A stretch of DNA of 64,000 nucleotides from Tillus elongatus (Eukaryota > Arthropoda > Insecta > Coleoptera > Cleridae). The number at the start of each line of letters is the position of its first letter. Position 1 is the first letter of the stretch. Below the pieces are notes generated by a model. That model saw only the letters and a program-made list of their open reading frames with translations. It had not been told where the DNA came from and searched no databases. A program made the translations under genes and the position numbers. The stretch lies in assembly GCA_964006375.1 (NCBI GenBank), contig OZ023263.1, positions 136,644,063 through 136,708,062 on the forward strand, read 5' to 3'. This document shows, piece after piece, positions 33,448 through 45,574 of the stretch.

Positions 33448-33640
33448 TTATCAAATCGATCCAGCTTCAGTATCCCCACTGCCTGCATCGAAGACAGACC
33501 TGTCGCTAGAGAACAGACAGTACCTAAAATCATTGGGTTACGATGTTAAGCAAACTACACATATTCGCAGACCCTGTACACGACGAGTCAATCAAGGGGG
33601 AAGAAATACATACATACGCTCCTCAAACCAGATCGTTTGA
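33428..33640 (+). CDS. small Polinton open frame before the capsid gene
   Basis: 70 codons overlapping the end of penton: 'IDPASVSPLPASKTDLSLEN' and 'RQYLKSLGYDVK'. The first 35 codons look like a short conserved piece I associate with insect Polintons between penton and capsid. The rest overlaps the capsid start in another frame and may not be coding. It could be a small protein or a displaced N-terminal part. Confidence 0.4.
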   Translation: MLVINTSYQIDPASVSPLPASKTDLSLENRQYLKSLGYDVKQTTHIRRPCTRRVNQGGRNTYIRSSNQIV

Positions 33641-34753
33641 TCATAATGATACCTGCGAGTTTGCAATGAACAAACAAGATGTGGTTTACGATTGGTCTTC
33701 GGTTGTTCTACTAATAAATGTTAATACAGAGACGACTGGCACGATGGAAGCTGTAAAAGTAACGTCTAATGCAGCAGCTCATTTATTTTCGTCTATCGCA
33801 GTTGAAATGTTTAATCAGATTATTGAGCATGTGAGAAATCCTGGTATAGTTACAGCAATTCGAACACTTTTGGAGGCAAATAGCGATGAGGCACGAGTTC
33901 TAATTCCTACTACATATAATACAATGTTAAAAGGTGGTCTTTTTGCTACTGCATACCTCTTAGGTACTTGTGTAATATTTTCAAAGACTATAGAAGGGTG
34001 CTTTTCAGTAAATTGCTGATGCGTATAACTAGAGCTCAGAACGATAGAAATTGTTTCATTTTGACTAGTGCTGTAGATGCAGATAAAGCTTTAAAGTTTA
34101 ACATAGAGTATATGGTTCTGCAGGGCCTAGTGAAGTTATATAACAACAATTGTTAAAATCGATTTCCCAAGATAAAAAGATACTTATACTGTATAGAAAA
34201 TGGGAAATGTATGAATAATGAAAAAAATAATGTATAAATAATGTATGAATAATGAAATCTCAATAATTCAACCAAAGACTTGTGGTCCATTAAGACATCC
34301 TCAAATACTGAACGACCTAGATTCGTTATTGTGATATCCCAAACGGATCGATACAATAACGTTAGAAAAGATTTCAACGACTTTGATCACGTTGGTATTC
34401 GAGATATGAAACTCCACTTAAATTCTAAACAAATTCCCACAAAGGGTATGAATCTAAACTTTAACCAAGCAAATTACCTCGAAGCATATATAAACATGAT
34501 TGAATTTCAACGTTCATATCTCGGTAGAGAACCTCAAACTACCTTGGATTACAAGGCTTTCGCAAAATATCCTATGTTTGTATTTGATTGATCCAAGTAT
34601 AATGAATCTATAAAGCCGTCTACGGTGGATATCAAATTGGAAATTGAAAGCATTCACAATTTTCCCGGTCAAAGAAAATGATATTGTGTAATTATACATG
34701 ATTGCATCATTGAGTACGCTCCACTCTCCAACACCGTACGCTATATAATGTGA
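33543..34753 (+). pseudogene. Polinton major capsid protein (double jelly-roll)
   Basis: Main shell protein. The first frame (33,543-34,019) reads 'TYAPQTRSFDHNDTCEFAMN' and 'KQDVVYDWSSVV'; a shift leads to 33,968-34,156 ('LMRITRAQNDRNCFILTSA'). An AT-rich gap at 34,157-34,270 replaces part of the middle. The frame 34,280-34,591 gives 'RPRFVIVISQTDRYNNVRK', 'MKLHLNSKQIP' and 'FQRSYLGREPQTTLDYKAF', and after a stop 'YNESIKPSTVDIKLEIESI' runs toward a C-terminus 'EYAPLSNTVRYIM' at 34,753. Order and spacing match Polinton capsids. It is clearly inactivated. Confidence 0.9.
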
Positions 34754-34783
34754 ATGTTTATTTACATGTGCAGCAGTTTCAAG

Positions 34784-35233
34784 ATGAAGCTCGCCGTCGT
34801 AGATATACAAAGTTTCTGTGTGCCAGAGTATACACCTAAAGAATTAGTAATCTATAATGGTTATCAAACTGCACATTATATGTTTAAGCCACCGAAACCG
34901 CAAAGCTGATTGAATGCAGATATAGTTAAACAAATAAAATTTCTACAAGGGACACATCACAGCATTGATTATGATTGTGGTAGCGTTGCTTTAGAAGAAT
35001 TACCCAAGATAATCGAAAAACATATTATCTCGCAGCAGGTAGATAGAGTTTACGTCAAAGGTGACATCAGGAAAAGGTTTATTACCGATATACTATTGAA
35101 ATGTGGCTACAGCGTGAATGTTATCAATTTGAAGGGTGATGCTAGATGTCCCAAACTTGTAGCATATACTCCGCTATGTATACAGTTGGATTTAATAATA
35201 GAAACTGTATTTGTAGTATTAATAATTGTGTAA
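34784..35233 (+). pseudogene. conserved Polinton protein after the capsid gene
   Basis: ATG at 34,784: 'MKLAVVDIQSFCVPEYTPKE', 'YQTAHYMFKPPKP', an in-frame TGA, then 'HHSIDYDCGSVALEELPK', 'VDRVYVKGDIRKRFITDIL' and 'CPKLVAYTPLC'. About 150 codons with one stop. The N-terminal 'VDIQ' and a later His/Asp-rich pattern could suggest a nuclease-like fold, but I would not assign it. It closes the plus-strand structural block. Confidence 0.7.
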
Positions 35234-35313
35234 CATTATTTGTTTATCTTGTACACTTGTTACCTAAATAAAACAAACGTTGTAAATTATATATGTTTTT
35301 TATTTCCTACCTT

Positions 35314-35663
35314 CTACTTTAAACTATATTTATTAATATTTATCTCCAACCACATCAGACTCTCCAACATCCATCCACTCTCGGCTTCTGCAAACTCCAG
35401 AGCTTTTGTATAAATTTCCTTAGTGAATTCCTGATATATATTTTCAAAATTCGTTGTAACTCTTACCATTTTGTGTTTAGTATTAAAAGACTTTCTTTTT
35501 CTTCTGTTTTGATTTTGGAGCACACCCCAAACAATTCCAAGTGTATTTTAATTGTGTCATGTTTCGCTATAGCAACTTCAATTAGTTGAAACAACACTTG
35601 TTTCATGTTTTTTACGGATTCCTCTATGTTGTTACCATTCATATTAATACGATAAGTAGCCAT
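35314..35663 (-). pseudogene. free-standing copy of the pPolB N-terminal domain
   Basis: Two frames split by a shift near 35,490. They read 'KIHLELFGVCSK', 'SFNTKHKMV' and 'AESGWMLESLMWLEININKY', closely parallel to pPolB 24,447-24,880 ('KISFELCGLF', 'SFNTKATPI', 'TESG' + 'WALKNWLRLEINIAKY'). About 115 codons, ending shortly after this domain. It may be a separate small protein derived from, or ancestral to, the polymerase N-terminus. Confidence 0.75.
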
Positions 35664-35926
35664 TCTATTTTTGAATGCTTAAGTCAACATATGCACCTCT
35701 TCAACTTCCCACGGCTCACATACTTTTGATTTGTGGACTTCACTGCGCAGATGCCCAGAGTTCTCTGGGCACGTTCGTGTTACTTTTAACGTGTAGTGAA
35801 CACGTTTCACAATATCTCATATTGATTTCTTTGTTAGACATCTTATCTCAATAGAGGTTACTACTAAAATAAAAGATCTTTCCTTTATATACATTTATTA
35901 ACAGAGGTGTTTGAGATACATGTTTT

Positions 35927-36698
35927 TCAATGGTACCCTACACTAATACACAAATACATTAACATAAATATAGTTAGACATACAAGAAAACCAGCTGATG
36001 TAAATATAACCATGTAATTTGAGGTAAACAGATAAGAATCGGTTAACACAAGAGTTATCCAGTCAGGTGTTTCGTCACGGGTACCATCATCAAACAGAAA
36101 CATAAGTTTATAACGAACCATATCACTATTGGCCTTGGTTAACATGTTGTACATTGAAAGTTGAATGACCTCATCGTTGTTTAGGTATGTTGTTGTGTGT
36201 GTGTTTTGTTTCCTTAACGTCGGTCTATTTCCGCGACTATGGCCAATCAACGACGCCAGGGAGCAGTTTCCCTCACTATCCGGGAAAATTTGCCGAACCC
36301 CTGCCTTTCTGTAAGGAGGGTAGGGATCTTTAACGCGCCTAACATAATATGGACACGGGACCTTTACGCCCTCTCTGAAGGGCGGAACGTGCAGACATTC
36401 AACTTGCTCAAATACAATGCCAGAACCTCGGTTGATGTTAATATTGCAGTTTGTACTGAAAAAGTGAAAGGAGTACCCTGGGATCGAACCCAGTACCCTT
36501 CGGTTCAGAGGCACACGTTCTTACCCCTGAACCACCGAGGTTCCTAAGGTATGTTGTTGGAAGACCAGACCATTTCATGCAATCATCGGTGTCAAAACAA
36601 ATTCTCACTTCTGTTATATTTGGTGGTTAGTAAATATAAAACATATTTTCACATAGAGCTAGCAGAATGATGTAACTTCTCTTAAGAGGATGAGGCAT
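35927..36698 (-). pseudogene. small type I membrane protein of the Polinton, split by a SINE
   Basis: ATG at 36,698 gives a hydrophobic start ('RSYIILLALCENMF'), a stop at 'YIY*', then a short ectodomain with an N-glycosylation motif and two Cys ('PNITEVRICFDTDDCMKW'), interrupted by a SINE at 36,196-36,546. The frame resumes 'NNDEVIQLSMYNMLTKANSD' and ends in a transmembrane helix 'VIFTSAGFLVCLTIFMLMYL' with a tail of only a few residues. About 130 codons without the SINE. No family recognised. Type I topology and position among accessory genes suggest a surface protein. Function unknown. Confidence 0.6.
36196..36546 (-). mobile_element. tRNA-derived SINE with 13-bp target duplication
   Basis: Minus-strand head 'GCCTCGGTGGTTCAGGGGTAAG' pairs D-arm GTTC/GAAC and has a T arm 'CTGGGTTCGATCCCAG'; 'CCTCTGAACC' could be a Gln-like anticodon arm. 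The body contains 'GTTCCGCCCTTCAGAG' and 'GGCGCGTTAAAGATCCC' blocks. The tail is 'AAGGAAACAAAACACACAC'-like. Flanking repeats AGGTATGTTGTTG are at 36,183-36,195 and 36,547-36,559. Confidence 0.88.
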
Positions 36699-36758
36699 TG
36701 TTGAGATTAGCTATATCAATTAACGCTTGGTTTTGGGCGTAGTGTAAGCACTCGGAAT

Positions 36759-37397
36759 CTAATATTTGAACGTGGGAGATGTGCTGTTGAGCAGCGTTCT
36801 TATTACTCGGATGGTTTGTGCTGAACTAACATTTGAAATACATAGACGCGTCTCTTTCACATAATCCAATTTTTCTTTAACGTGCGGTTCCAGGGCTATC
36901 AGCTTTTCCACAGTATGTGCGTTCAGATATAAACATATAAATGTGAAACCATTATCGATTAATAGACCTTTCATTCCACTTTGATTCTGTTTGAAAGTTA
37001 TTCGATAGTAGTCTAGATGATCAACTAAAGATTGATTTGGTTGTAAGTCCCCTTGAAAATACTTTGAAGCCAGCATACGTATATCCTCCATAAAATCGTA
37101 CTATTGCCAATCTTCTACAGCTAGATATTGGTTTTGATCCTCGAACGACACTGGATCGACAAATTTCACAAGTGTTGTAAAACATTTTAAGCTGACACCG
37201 GTAATTAATTTCAAAGATCCATTGATGTTGAATGGAGTCTCAACTAGCAACCTCTCATCTACTTGGCATTCGTTAAATCGTATTCTTTTAAGTCGGTGTT
37301 CTGTAAAATTAGGGCCATCATTTTCGTCTATATCATACCATTTTCTCTTATGTTCTGGTTCTGTGACTCCATAATCATTACTATCATCGTACATCAT
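36759..37397 (-). pseudogene. Polinton protein of unknown function (possible ssDNA-binding fold)
   Basis: One frame of about 213 codons interrupted by TAG (37,101-37,103). The N-terminal part is acidic/basic ('EHKRKWYDIDENDG', 'HRLKRIRFNECQVDE'), then 'LVETPFNINGSLKLITGVSL', 'LVKFVDPVSF' and 'YLAVEDWQ'; the second half has 'YFQGDLQPNQSLVDHLDYYR' and ends 'LLNSTSPTFKY'. The β-rich 'NINGSLKL..GVSLKCF.TLVKFVD......VEDW' block is reminiscent of PC4-like DNA-binding proteins, which is only a guess. It is the first minus-strand gene inside the right TIR. Confidence 0.6.
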
Positions 37398-37621
37398 GTT
37401 AATACAATTATAATTACGTTCAGGTTTACACTGAGTATCTTCAACGTTTAGATTTGAACTGACCTTATGGTTGCATGGTTTTTTGTTAAATAGGTTTCGC
37501 AGCCCCCCTTCCCTCTCTTAATGTATTCTCGTTGGTTGTATTTTTCTGCTTGGACTCTGTGTAAACTTTAAAAATCTATTGCGATTATTTATGATTCTCT
37601 CCATAATAATTTCTATACTGG

Positions 37622-38754
37622 CATGACTCTTTAACATGTAACTTAATGCATTTTAGGTACACATGTTATTTTGCTTATATTTGCCTTTTTTACATGGTTT
37701 CTTATGGGATATACGAACAAATTCGATAAAACGGACGGCCTTTTTATATCATGTAGAGTTTGCCAACAATTTCTATTTCGAGCATGTTCAGACTTGCAAA
37801 ACCGCAACGTCAGCTGTTTGTTGACTTCATTTATATTATAAATCAGGTCGAGAAACATGACTCCAAACACCGAACATCTAAGCCGAAAACTGAGAAAGCG
37901 ATGCTAGATTTGAATTCCGCTCATAGAGACGATTACCATGACACGTGATATACCATTACGTCACTTAATAAGAAAATTGGTTTTCGAAACCACCACCACC
38001 ACCACCGCCTCCGGCGGCGGCATTGAATTTTACTGATCAAGGCGATTACCATGACACCAAACACTATACCTCTACACGGTTTAATTAAAAAAGTTGGTTT
38101 GCGCATCCGCAAACCACCATCTTTACATACGTCACAATATATAAAATCGAAATGATTATTATTTAGACAGGTTAGATCTAGATCTCGACTTAGATCTGGA
38201 CCCCGATCTAGGCCTAGATTCCTACCGGAGGCGCATCCCACCGCCGTCTCCAATGCCATCTACAGTGGCAGCACTTCAGTCTACTCTTCATGATAAGTGA
38301 GATGATACCAAATACGTGAAGGCTAACTTAAAAACCAACAAAGTTGGTTTGCGCATGCGCAAACAGGCATCTTTACATACGTCATTTTGATTAAAATCAT
38401 AATGGATGATCCTCTTATTTTGTTAAGTGATGCCACCTGTCGGTTAAAATTTTAAATTTTCCGGGTTTTTCACTTCCGGTCGGCCATCTTGGGTGCCATC
38501 TTGGATGAAGTCATCTCAGGTTAGACTCCTATTAGCCGTCTATGCAGCCGCCATCTTGGAATGTCATCTGTCAGTCGGCATCTTGAAATGTCAGCTGTCA
38601 GCCTCCTTCTTGGCCGCCATATTGGACGCCATATTGGACGCTATCTTGGATGACGTCATCTTAGGTTAGACCTCCTATTGGGTGACGTCTCGGAGCGCAC
38701 GCGCAGTGGCCGGGTGGAGGGTGAAGGCTCCAGAACATATTATCTATACCTACT
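37622..38754. repeat. Polinton right terminal inverted repeat
   Basis: Inverted partner of 19,987-20,748 but about 370 bp longer because of internal tandem stretches (for example (CAC)n near 37,988, and repeated AGATCT/GATCTAG blocks at 38,172-38,215). It ends 'tctatacctact' at 38,754. Confidence 0.9.
38481..38660. promoter_or_regulatory. cluster of GCCAT(C/A)TTGG motifs (PHO/YY1-like)
   Basis: Within about 180 bp 'gccatcttgg' or 'gccatattgg' occurs five times, plus 'ggcatcttga' and 'gctatcttgg'. GCCATCTT and GCCATATT fit the Pleiohomeotic/YY1 consensus GCCATHWY. They lie in the right TIR beside TGACGTCA. Binding is inferred. Confidence 0.5.
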
Positions 38755-38983
38755 TATATTTTTTTAATTACCATGAACAAATGTGCTTTGTATAGTTGCG
38801 AAACTGTGCCAATTTTAATCAAAATAGCCTTTTGGAACTATAATCTATTTTTACTATTTTTTATAAAAGTTTGAGTCCCTGTATATTCCAAACTATTATT
38901 ATCGATAGTGGTTCATCTAGAAAACTACCATTATTTTGATGCATAGAATGCGATGTTTGAGTTTGGTTACTATAAACTGAGTC

Positions 38984-38987
<4 letters not shown>
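38755..38987. other. no recognisable gene
   Basis: Flank of the Polinton. No feature seen apart from 'gtcaccctat' leading into an AT array. Confidence 0.35.

Positions 38988-39062
<75 letters not shown>
38988..39062. repeat. (AT)n microsatellite
   Basis: About 73 bp AT, directly before the hairpin. Confidence 0.97.
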
Positions 39063-39066
<4 letters not shown>

Positions 39067-39130
39067 AAAAAGGGTTAAGGGCAAAGCCGCAAGGAGACAA
39101 CCGCATACACGCCCTTAACCCTTTTTCCTT
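39063..39130. repeat. perfect 20-bp hairpin, 28-nt loop
   Basis: AAGGAAAAAGGGTTAAGGGC (39,063-39,082) and its exact reverse complement (39,111-39,130) flank a 28-nt loop. It could be a small fold-back element, a cruciform or an RNA hairpin. There is no evidence of transcription. Confidence 0.95.
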
Positions 39131-39864
39131 GTATAGTACAGAAATGCCGTGTTATAAATCCTGTTATAGTATAGTATAGTATACATACAATGTGTCTATA
39201 AGGTAACGCATACTTTATTATATGATAAAATGGTACAAATTCACGGAATCATCTACTATTTTTGATTAAAAGCAAACGGGTTTTCTAATGAGAGCTTTCT
39301 CAAAAAATGTATTGCTTCATCAGTCACTAACAGAAATATAACTGGGAGTGTACATTAATTAATATCCGAATGGACAAGATACAATAAAGTGAGTAAATAA
39401 TGGTATACTTTATATTAATTTTTATAACGCTTTTATTAGCTCACGTTCGTTCTAACCAACATAATGTCAAAAATTTAAGTGACATTTCATGTTGAATTGA
39501 TGAAAAAAATAATTAAATTCTTCTTTATAAAACCAGCACTTTAAATGTATTCAAATAATAATAAACAGCGGGTCCACGATACGCCTAGGAGACAAAGTAA
39601 GTTGCGTTGTGTAATAGTATAATGTGTTTATCACATGGATAGTACAATGTATTGTACAAATAAGCTTTTGCTGTATAAAACTTTCTGGAATTCTCACTAT
39701 TATTTTTTTTAAACTGCAGCTTCTTCATGATGCTTCTACATCATAAATACTTCTACTGAATCTTGTTCTACGACTTCCATTTTTGCATACTTCTCTTCAC
39801 TTACTTATTATTACAAAACTCATAAAAATACACTACTAACGCACTTGCTGCGACCGTCTGGTTT
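39131..39864. other. no recognisable gene
   Basis: AT-rich. A short TATAG iteration at 39,165-39,182. It ends at 'cgcacttgctgcgaccgtc', an R1-like end in reverse. Confidence 0.35.
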
Positions 39865-40170
39865 TCGCAAGATGGTGCTCTCCCTCATTTTACTCAAGCC
39901 GTTTGTACATACCTAGATACAGTATTCCCGCAGAGATGGAGATGAAGTAGAGGCGTGGTAGAATGCCACCCCGATTACCAGACTTAACCCCCCTAGACTA
40001 TTTTTATGGGGACACCTTAAAAATAAATTGTAAGAAGATAGGCCAGTCACTTTGCAGCGTGTGAAGAGACGCATATCAGAAGATATAAATCAAATGGCAA
40101 CAATTTATTTACAGGATTCGATTAGACATTATATTAAAAGACGGCAATTTTGTCGAATCTGGAACGGCTA
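39865..40170 (+). pseudogene. Tc1/mariner-like transposase, C-terminal fragment
   Basis: Reads 'WFSQDGALPHFTQAVCTYL' and 'DTVFPQRW', the second catalytic Asp region, then after shifts a 'PDYQT..PP.....FMGTP' remnant of the third-Asp region. Several stops. Same DUF4817-type family as 4,914-5,736. Confidence 0.7.
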
Positions 40171-40614
40171 GCATATTGAACATTTACTTTAGAGTTTTTT
40201 AGTTTATGTGTGTCATATTGAACTTTACTGAAAGTGTAGACTTATTGTTGTTTTAAATGTTGACATTTTCATAAATACACATTGATTTTGGATATTTTGT
40301 TATTTCTATATAAACCGTAACTAAAAATGTCGATAACTCGGTAACGTGTGAGTTTAGATATAGGATGTTTCATAAAAAAGTAGATTAAAATTATCCAAAA
40401 AATAAAAAAAATTGGGTCAAATACAGTATGTTCTAAAAGCCAACTTTAATCAGCTGCGCTCTTATGGATCACTCCATATATTTCAAAGCACTACAGCATA
40501 ATGCTCCCAAACAAACCCTATAACTTTCGCAAGAGCTTTTTTTAATTTTATCTCCCGTTCGTGATATATTTAGGGGTTTTCATACATTTTCCTAACCCTG
40601 CGTATATGAATATC

Positions 40615-40732
<118 letters not shown>

Positions 40733-41204
40733 GATAATAGCAAAAAAAGATTGCTTTCTTAATCCCTAAAGAAATACAATGAAATATACAAAAAGTTTAA
40801 AAACGCTTTTATGAATTTACTAAGAAAATATATTTTTTTAATTTACTTATGTTATTAAAACTTAAAGCATTGACCGCAGAAAGATGATGTAGAAGTTGTT
40901 TCAATAGTTCGTACGCTCAACGCATTTAGTTTTAATATATACACTGTCTCTATAAAGTGACGTATAAATTGCACATTATTAAGGAAAATTCAAAAGCAGG
41001 TCGATTTTTATTTTCAAAAACTAACTTTTTGATATAAAAATCTCACCCATATCGTTATACTTCTCCAAGAGGTAGCTACCCTTTCGAAATTGGATGATGG
41101 GATGTGTGATACATATTTTTAAAGCTAATCCAGTTTATTTAGCAACACCAGGTTTTTTGTAGGAATAAACTAAGGTGAGTAATAACCTTTTCATTATCAG
41201 TAAG

Positions 41205-41750
41205 ACCTAACACAAGTGAAGCCTATAAAGAATTACTAGTTCAAGAGACAAAAATGTAAGGGAGTTAGGTCAGGTAATATTACTGGCCACTCGATTGCAC
41301 CACGCCTGCCAATCCATCTGTTGGGAAATTGATGATCCAGATACTATCGAACATTAACGTCATAATGCGCGGGGCACTATCTTGTTGATATTACAAGTTA
41401 TGATTTACTATACCAGTATTGTGTCCATCAGGAAATAAGTTGAATGACGTCGAAATGCGATATTTCTGTGAAAATTGTAGATATCGTGGTACATTTATAG
41501 TTATATCAAAAAAGTAGGGACCAATAACCCTACTCCTAACAATTTCCGCACAAACATTTACCTTTTGTGGATATTGTGGGTAATTCTGTAGCATCCATCT
41601 TGGATTTTCCCTTTTGACTTCTCCATGTAGTGTAAAAGTAGATTCGTCCGAAAACAGAATATTTGGTACTTGCAAAGAGTTATCATTACATTTATCCATT
41701 AATGTTGCACAAAACTGCATCCTTGTGTCTGAATTGTCATCGGATAAAGC
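41205..41750 (-). pseudogene. Tc1/mariner-like transposase, catalytic domain
   Basis: The frame 41,391-41,720 reads 'MQFCATLMDKCNDN', 'NILFSDESTFTLHGEVKREN' (first Asp), 'YPQKVNVCAEIV' and 'VIGPYFFD'. A shifted continuation below 41,390 reads 'CPAHYDVNVR', stop, 'YLDHQFPNRWIGRRGAIEWP' and 'LPDLTPLHF' (third Asp). Same family as 4,914-5,736, but this copy keeps the C-terminal part missing there. Inactive. Confidence 0.8.
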
Positions 41751-42089
41751 TGTATTTTATAAAGATGAAGCTTTTCAAGTTTTAATACTTTTTGTGCCAT
41801 CTGAAATGGAATTCCATTGTCTCGGCCAATTTCCCAAAACTACTGTGGGTATTCTCTTCCACTGCCTATTGGCACAAATTATCTGCTGTGTGACATGTGT
41901 CATAAAAACTAACCAAGCATAAGTTTGATAATTTTTTTTGCGATGCAATCTACAAATAATAGTAGTAAATTTACGTTTTGGTTGTCGTACAAAGTGAATA
42001 CGTATACTTTCAACTTTTGCTTTTTCAAATTATTATTAAATTGTTGGTAAAATGCGTTTATGAATAGCTCAAAGAATTTAAGTTCTAAT

Positions 42090-42435
<346 letters not shown>

Positions 42436-42507
42436 TAGAATTTATCAAAACTCGACGTTTCGGACCCTGGAGCTATTTTCAAGAGCAGTGAACAAAGAAA
42501 AAAAGTT

Positions 42508-42622
42508 CGGAACGCAGCAAGTGCGTTACGGTAGTGAATTTTTATTAAATGCTTCAAGTTTGAATAACTCAACTTTCTATAAACTTAGAAAGTTTAATTT
42601 TGCTATGTATACTCCTCCCTTC

Positions 42623-42694
<72 letters not shown>

Positions 42695-42795
42695 GTGTTT
42701 GTGTGTGTAAAAATTGAAACTGACCCCGGATATGGGTTCTGCAAAGTCTCACCATCGATACCTCACTATTAGTGAATTTTTTTAATAAAAATTCA
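42508..42795 (+). repeat. R1 family copy with AT/GT core
   Basis: 'acgcagcaagtgcgttacgg' start, (AT)n at 42,626-42,690, GT tract, then 'gaccccggatatgggttct' and 'attagtgaattttt' end. Lacks the 141-bp units. Confidence 0.75.
42626..42708. repeat. (AT)n/(GT)n microsatellite
   Basis: About 65 bp AT then GT-rich. Confidence 0.97.
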
Positions 42796-42799
42796 CTAT

Positions 42800-43468
42800 A
42801 AGAAGAACTTCTATTCTCAGAATAATAATTAAGCTGTTTTATTTAGAATTGGGACCCAGGTTTGCCTTTGTATGGGTACACAATTTTCTAAAATGGAAGT
42901 GTCAATGTTCGTGAAAATTAGCTACTAAGTCAGTTGCTACATCAACACTTTTTTATTAAATTAATCATTAAATGATTTTATTAAACAGTGAGACATGGAA
43001 TAAATACAGTACTTGTTAAATAATGCATATAATGGAAACTGTTTGATGGAATAGTCATTTATGCAATATAAATCGATATGTCAAATAAAATGTTGGCAAG
43101 TGAGACCGAGAGAAGTCCGTATCTAATCAGAAATTATGTAGCTCGCCGAATCCAAATGAAAATAAAAAATGATTCAATTTAACGCAGTCGAGGGCCAGTT
43201 TCACTCCGTACCAGATCTTGGCAGCTTATTTATTACTGGTTTTGCACCTGTTTTGAATATTGTTATATACTTTGCCTTTTGCATCCTACTTGTTTACTAT
43301 TTACATATATAATAAGCCCTACAATTTACCTCTAATTAACCAAAAGCATGTGTCTTACACTAGTTAGCTATGCAACAAGTGAAATTGTGTAAAAGTCCTA
43401 ACGCACCAAGTGGTTTTGGGTAGCTAGGTTTTATGAAAAAAATGATTCTTTTGATTACATTTTATCAA

Positions 43469-43470
<2 letters not shown>
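42800..43470. other. no recognisable gene
   Basis: AT-rich, nothing supported. Confidence 0.35.

Positions 43471-43473
<3 letters not shown>

Positions 43474-43542
<69 letters not shown>
43474..43542. repeat. (AT)n microsatellite
   Basis: About 68 bp AT. Confidence 0.97.
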
Positions 43543-43545
<3 letters not shown>

Positions 43546-43874
43546 AGAATGACATAATCGTATTTGCATTTGTCAGTTTGGAATTTATCAAAAAAGGATT
43601 GAATTAAATTAATAAATCAAAATCCTTTCACATAAAAGAACTAATCCAAACAGTATAAAATAAAATTCCGTAGCAGTTTTTCGTGAAAAAAATTTTTTTC
43701 AGATTTTTTATTTCATAGTCACGAAACATTTTTTTTTGGACTACAAAATTAAATAAGTTTGGCCTCTGAACATAATCTTTCCAAACGATAACTACAAATA
43801 TTTTCTTATCTTAGACAAAATGTTAATCAGTCGTTTGTAGTCGAGAATAAAGCCTAACATTCTGCACATAATTA

Positions 43875-44236
<362 letters not shown>

Positions 44237-45456
44237 TGAAAATACTGGTAGTCGGCCACTTAAGGAGATTACTATATTACAACTGCTTATTGATGGTTAT
44301 TGTATATGTTAGAATATCGACAAATGGATTTGATTGTTGCAACATCTTTAATTTTAATGAAAATGTAGGGAATTTACACACAACAAGTCCCGTTACTTAG
44401 AAAACGCTTTAAATGGCAACTTATTCAATTTCACCAGAAGTCGACCACTAAAATTTAGTATTCGGTCGTTTCTATACCAGTTCTCTGCCGGTCAAAAAGT
44501 AAAAAGGGGGCTCTGATTTTCCTAGGTTATTTAACCATTAGGTAAAAAATGAATAGAAAATAGTATTATAAATATTTAAAAAAAGTTTTTTGTAATTATT
44601 ACAAAATAAAAAACAAAACATATTTCAATGTAACTAATCTGGATCTAGATAATCTCTCTTCTTTCTTTCATCTAATTTCGCTTGCTTTCCTTGTTCTTTT
44701 TGTAACTCAAAATTTTGCTAACCAATTAATGATATACAGCTTGGTCCTTTTGCTTTGGAGGATTTTTTCCAGGTTTCTGTATAGGGTTTGGATAGATGAG
44801 ATGTTTCTCAATACTACAACTTGACATTCCGGAATTTTATTTACTTTCCTTTAAAACTGTAACGTCACTTAAAACAGTAATTCGTGAATTACTTTAATTT
44901 AAATCAGTGGTTTTTGTGTTCCCAGGCATATTAATGCTTGGAGGTAGATTGCCGTTTTCTGGCTTTGTTTTATTTAGATAAGAAATTATAAAAGCAAAGG
45001 CTTTTTTTAATGGACGATCATCAACACTCAACTTAACTGAAATGAGTTAAGAATACCTCCTAATACATACAATAGTAATAACCCTTTAGTCATGATAAAT
45101 AATGACATAGACATTATACCGCGTGTATTTGAAATACATGGGAAGGGATGCCTCATTTTTGCCAAAGAAGATTTAACTGACATGACAGCAGTAAACGATA
45201 ATTAAGTTTTAACACTTGGCAAAGAAAATAAATTAACAGGCGTAATACCAGCAATTTGTGAAGTGGAAAATAATGAACCTTTAATCCATACCATAGAAGA
45301 TGGCTCAAATCTCGTCTCAAATAATATAAGAGTAGTTAATTTAAACTTTTTGATGAAAAATCAAACTGAATTATTAGTAATTCAGTTTGATTATTCACTC
45401 TCGCACGGTTTTTTCCATTGGGACTTAAATAGCTTGAATACGCTGACATCAGCCGG

Positions 45457-45557
<101 letters not shown>

Positions 45558-45574
45558 GCGTATAATATGATGCC

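Noticed and set aside
36475..36545. Functional tRNA gene
   Set aside because: The cloverleaf is the head of a SINE with target duplications, and a second copy has the same body.
38755..38760. Six-base Polinton target duplication
   Set aside because: The bases outside the two ends (ttaggc and tatatt) do not match.
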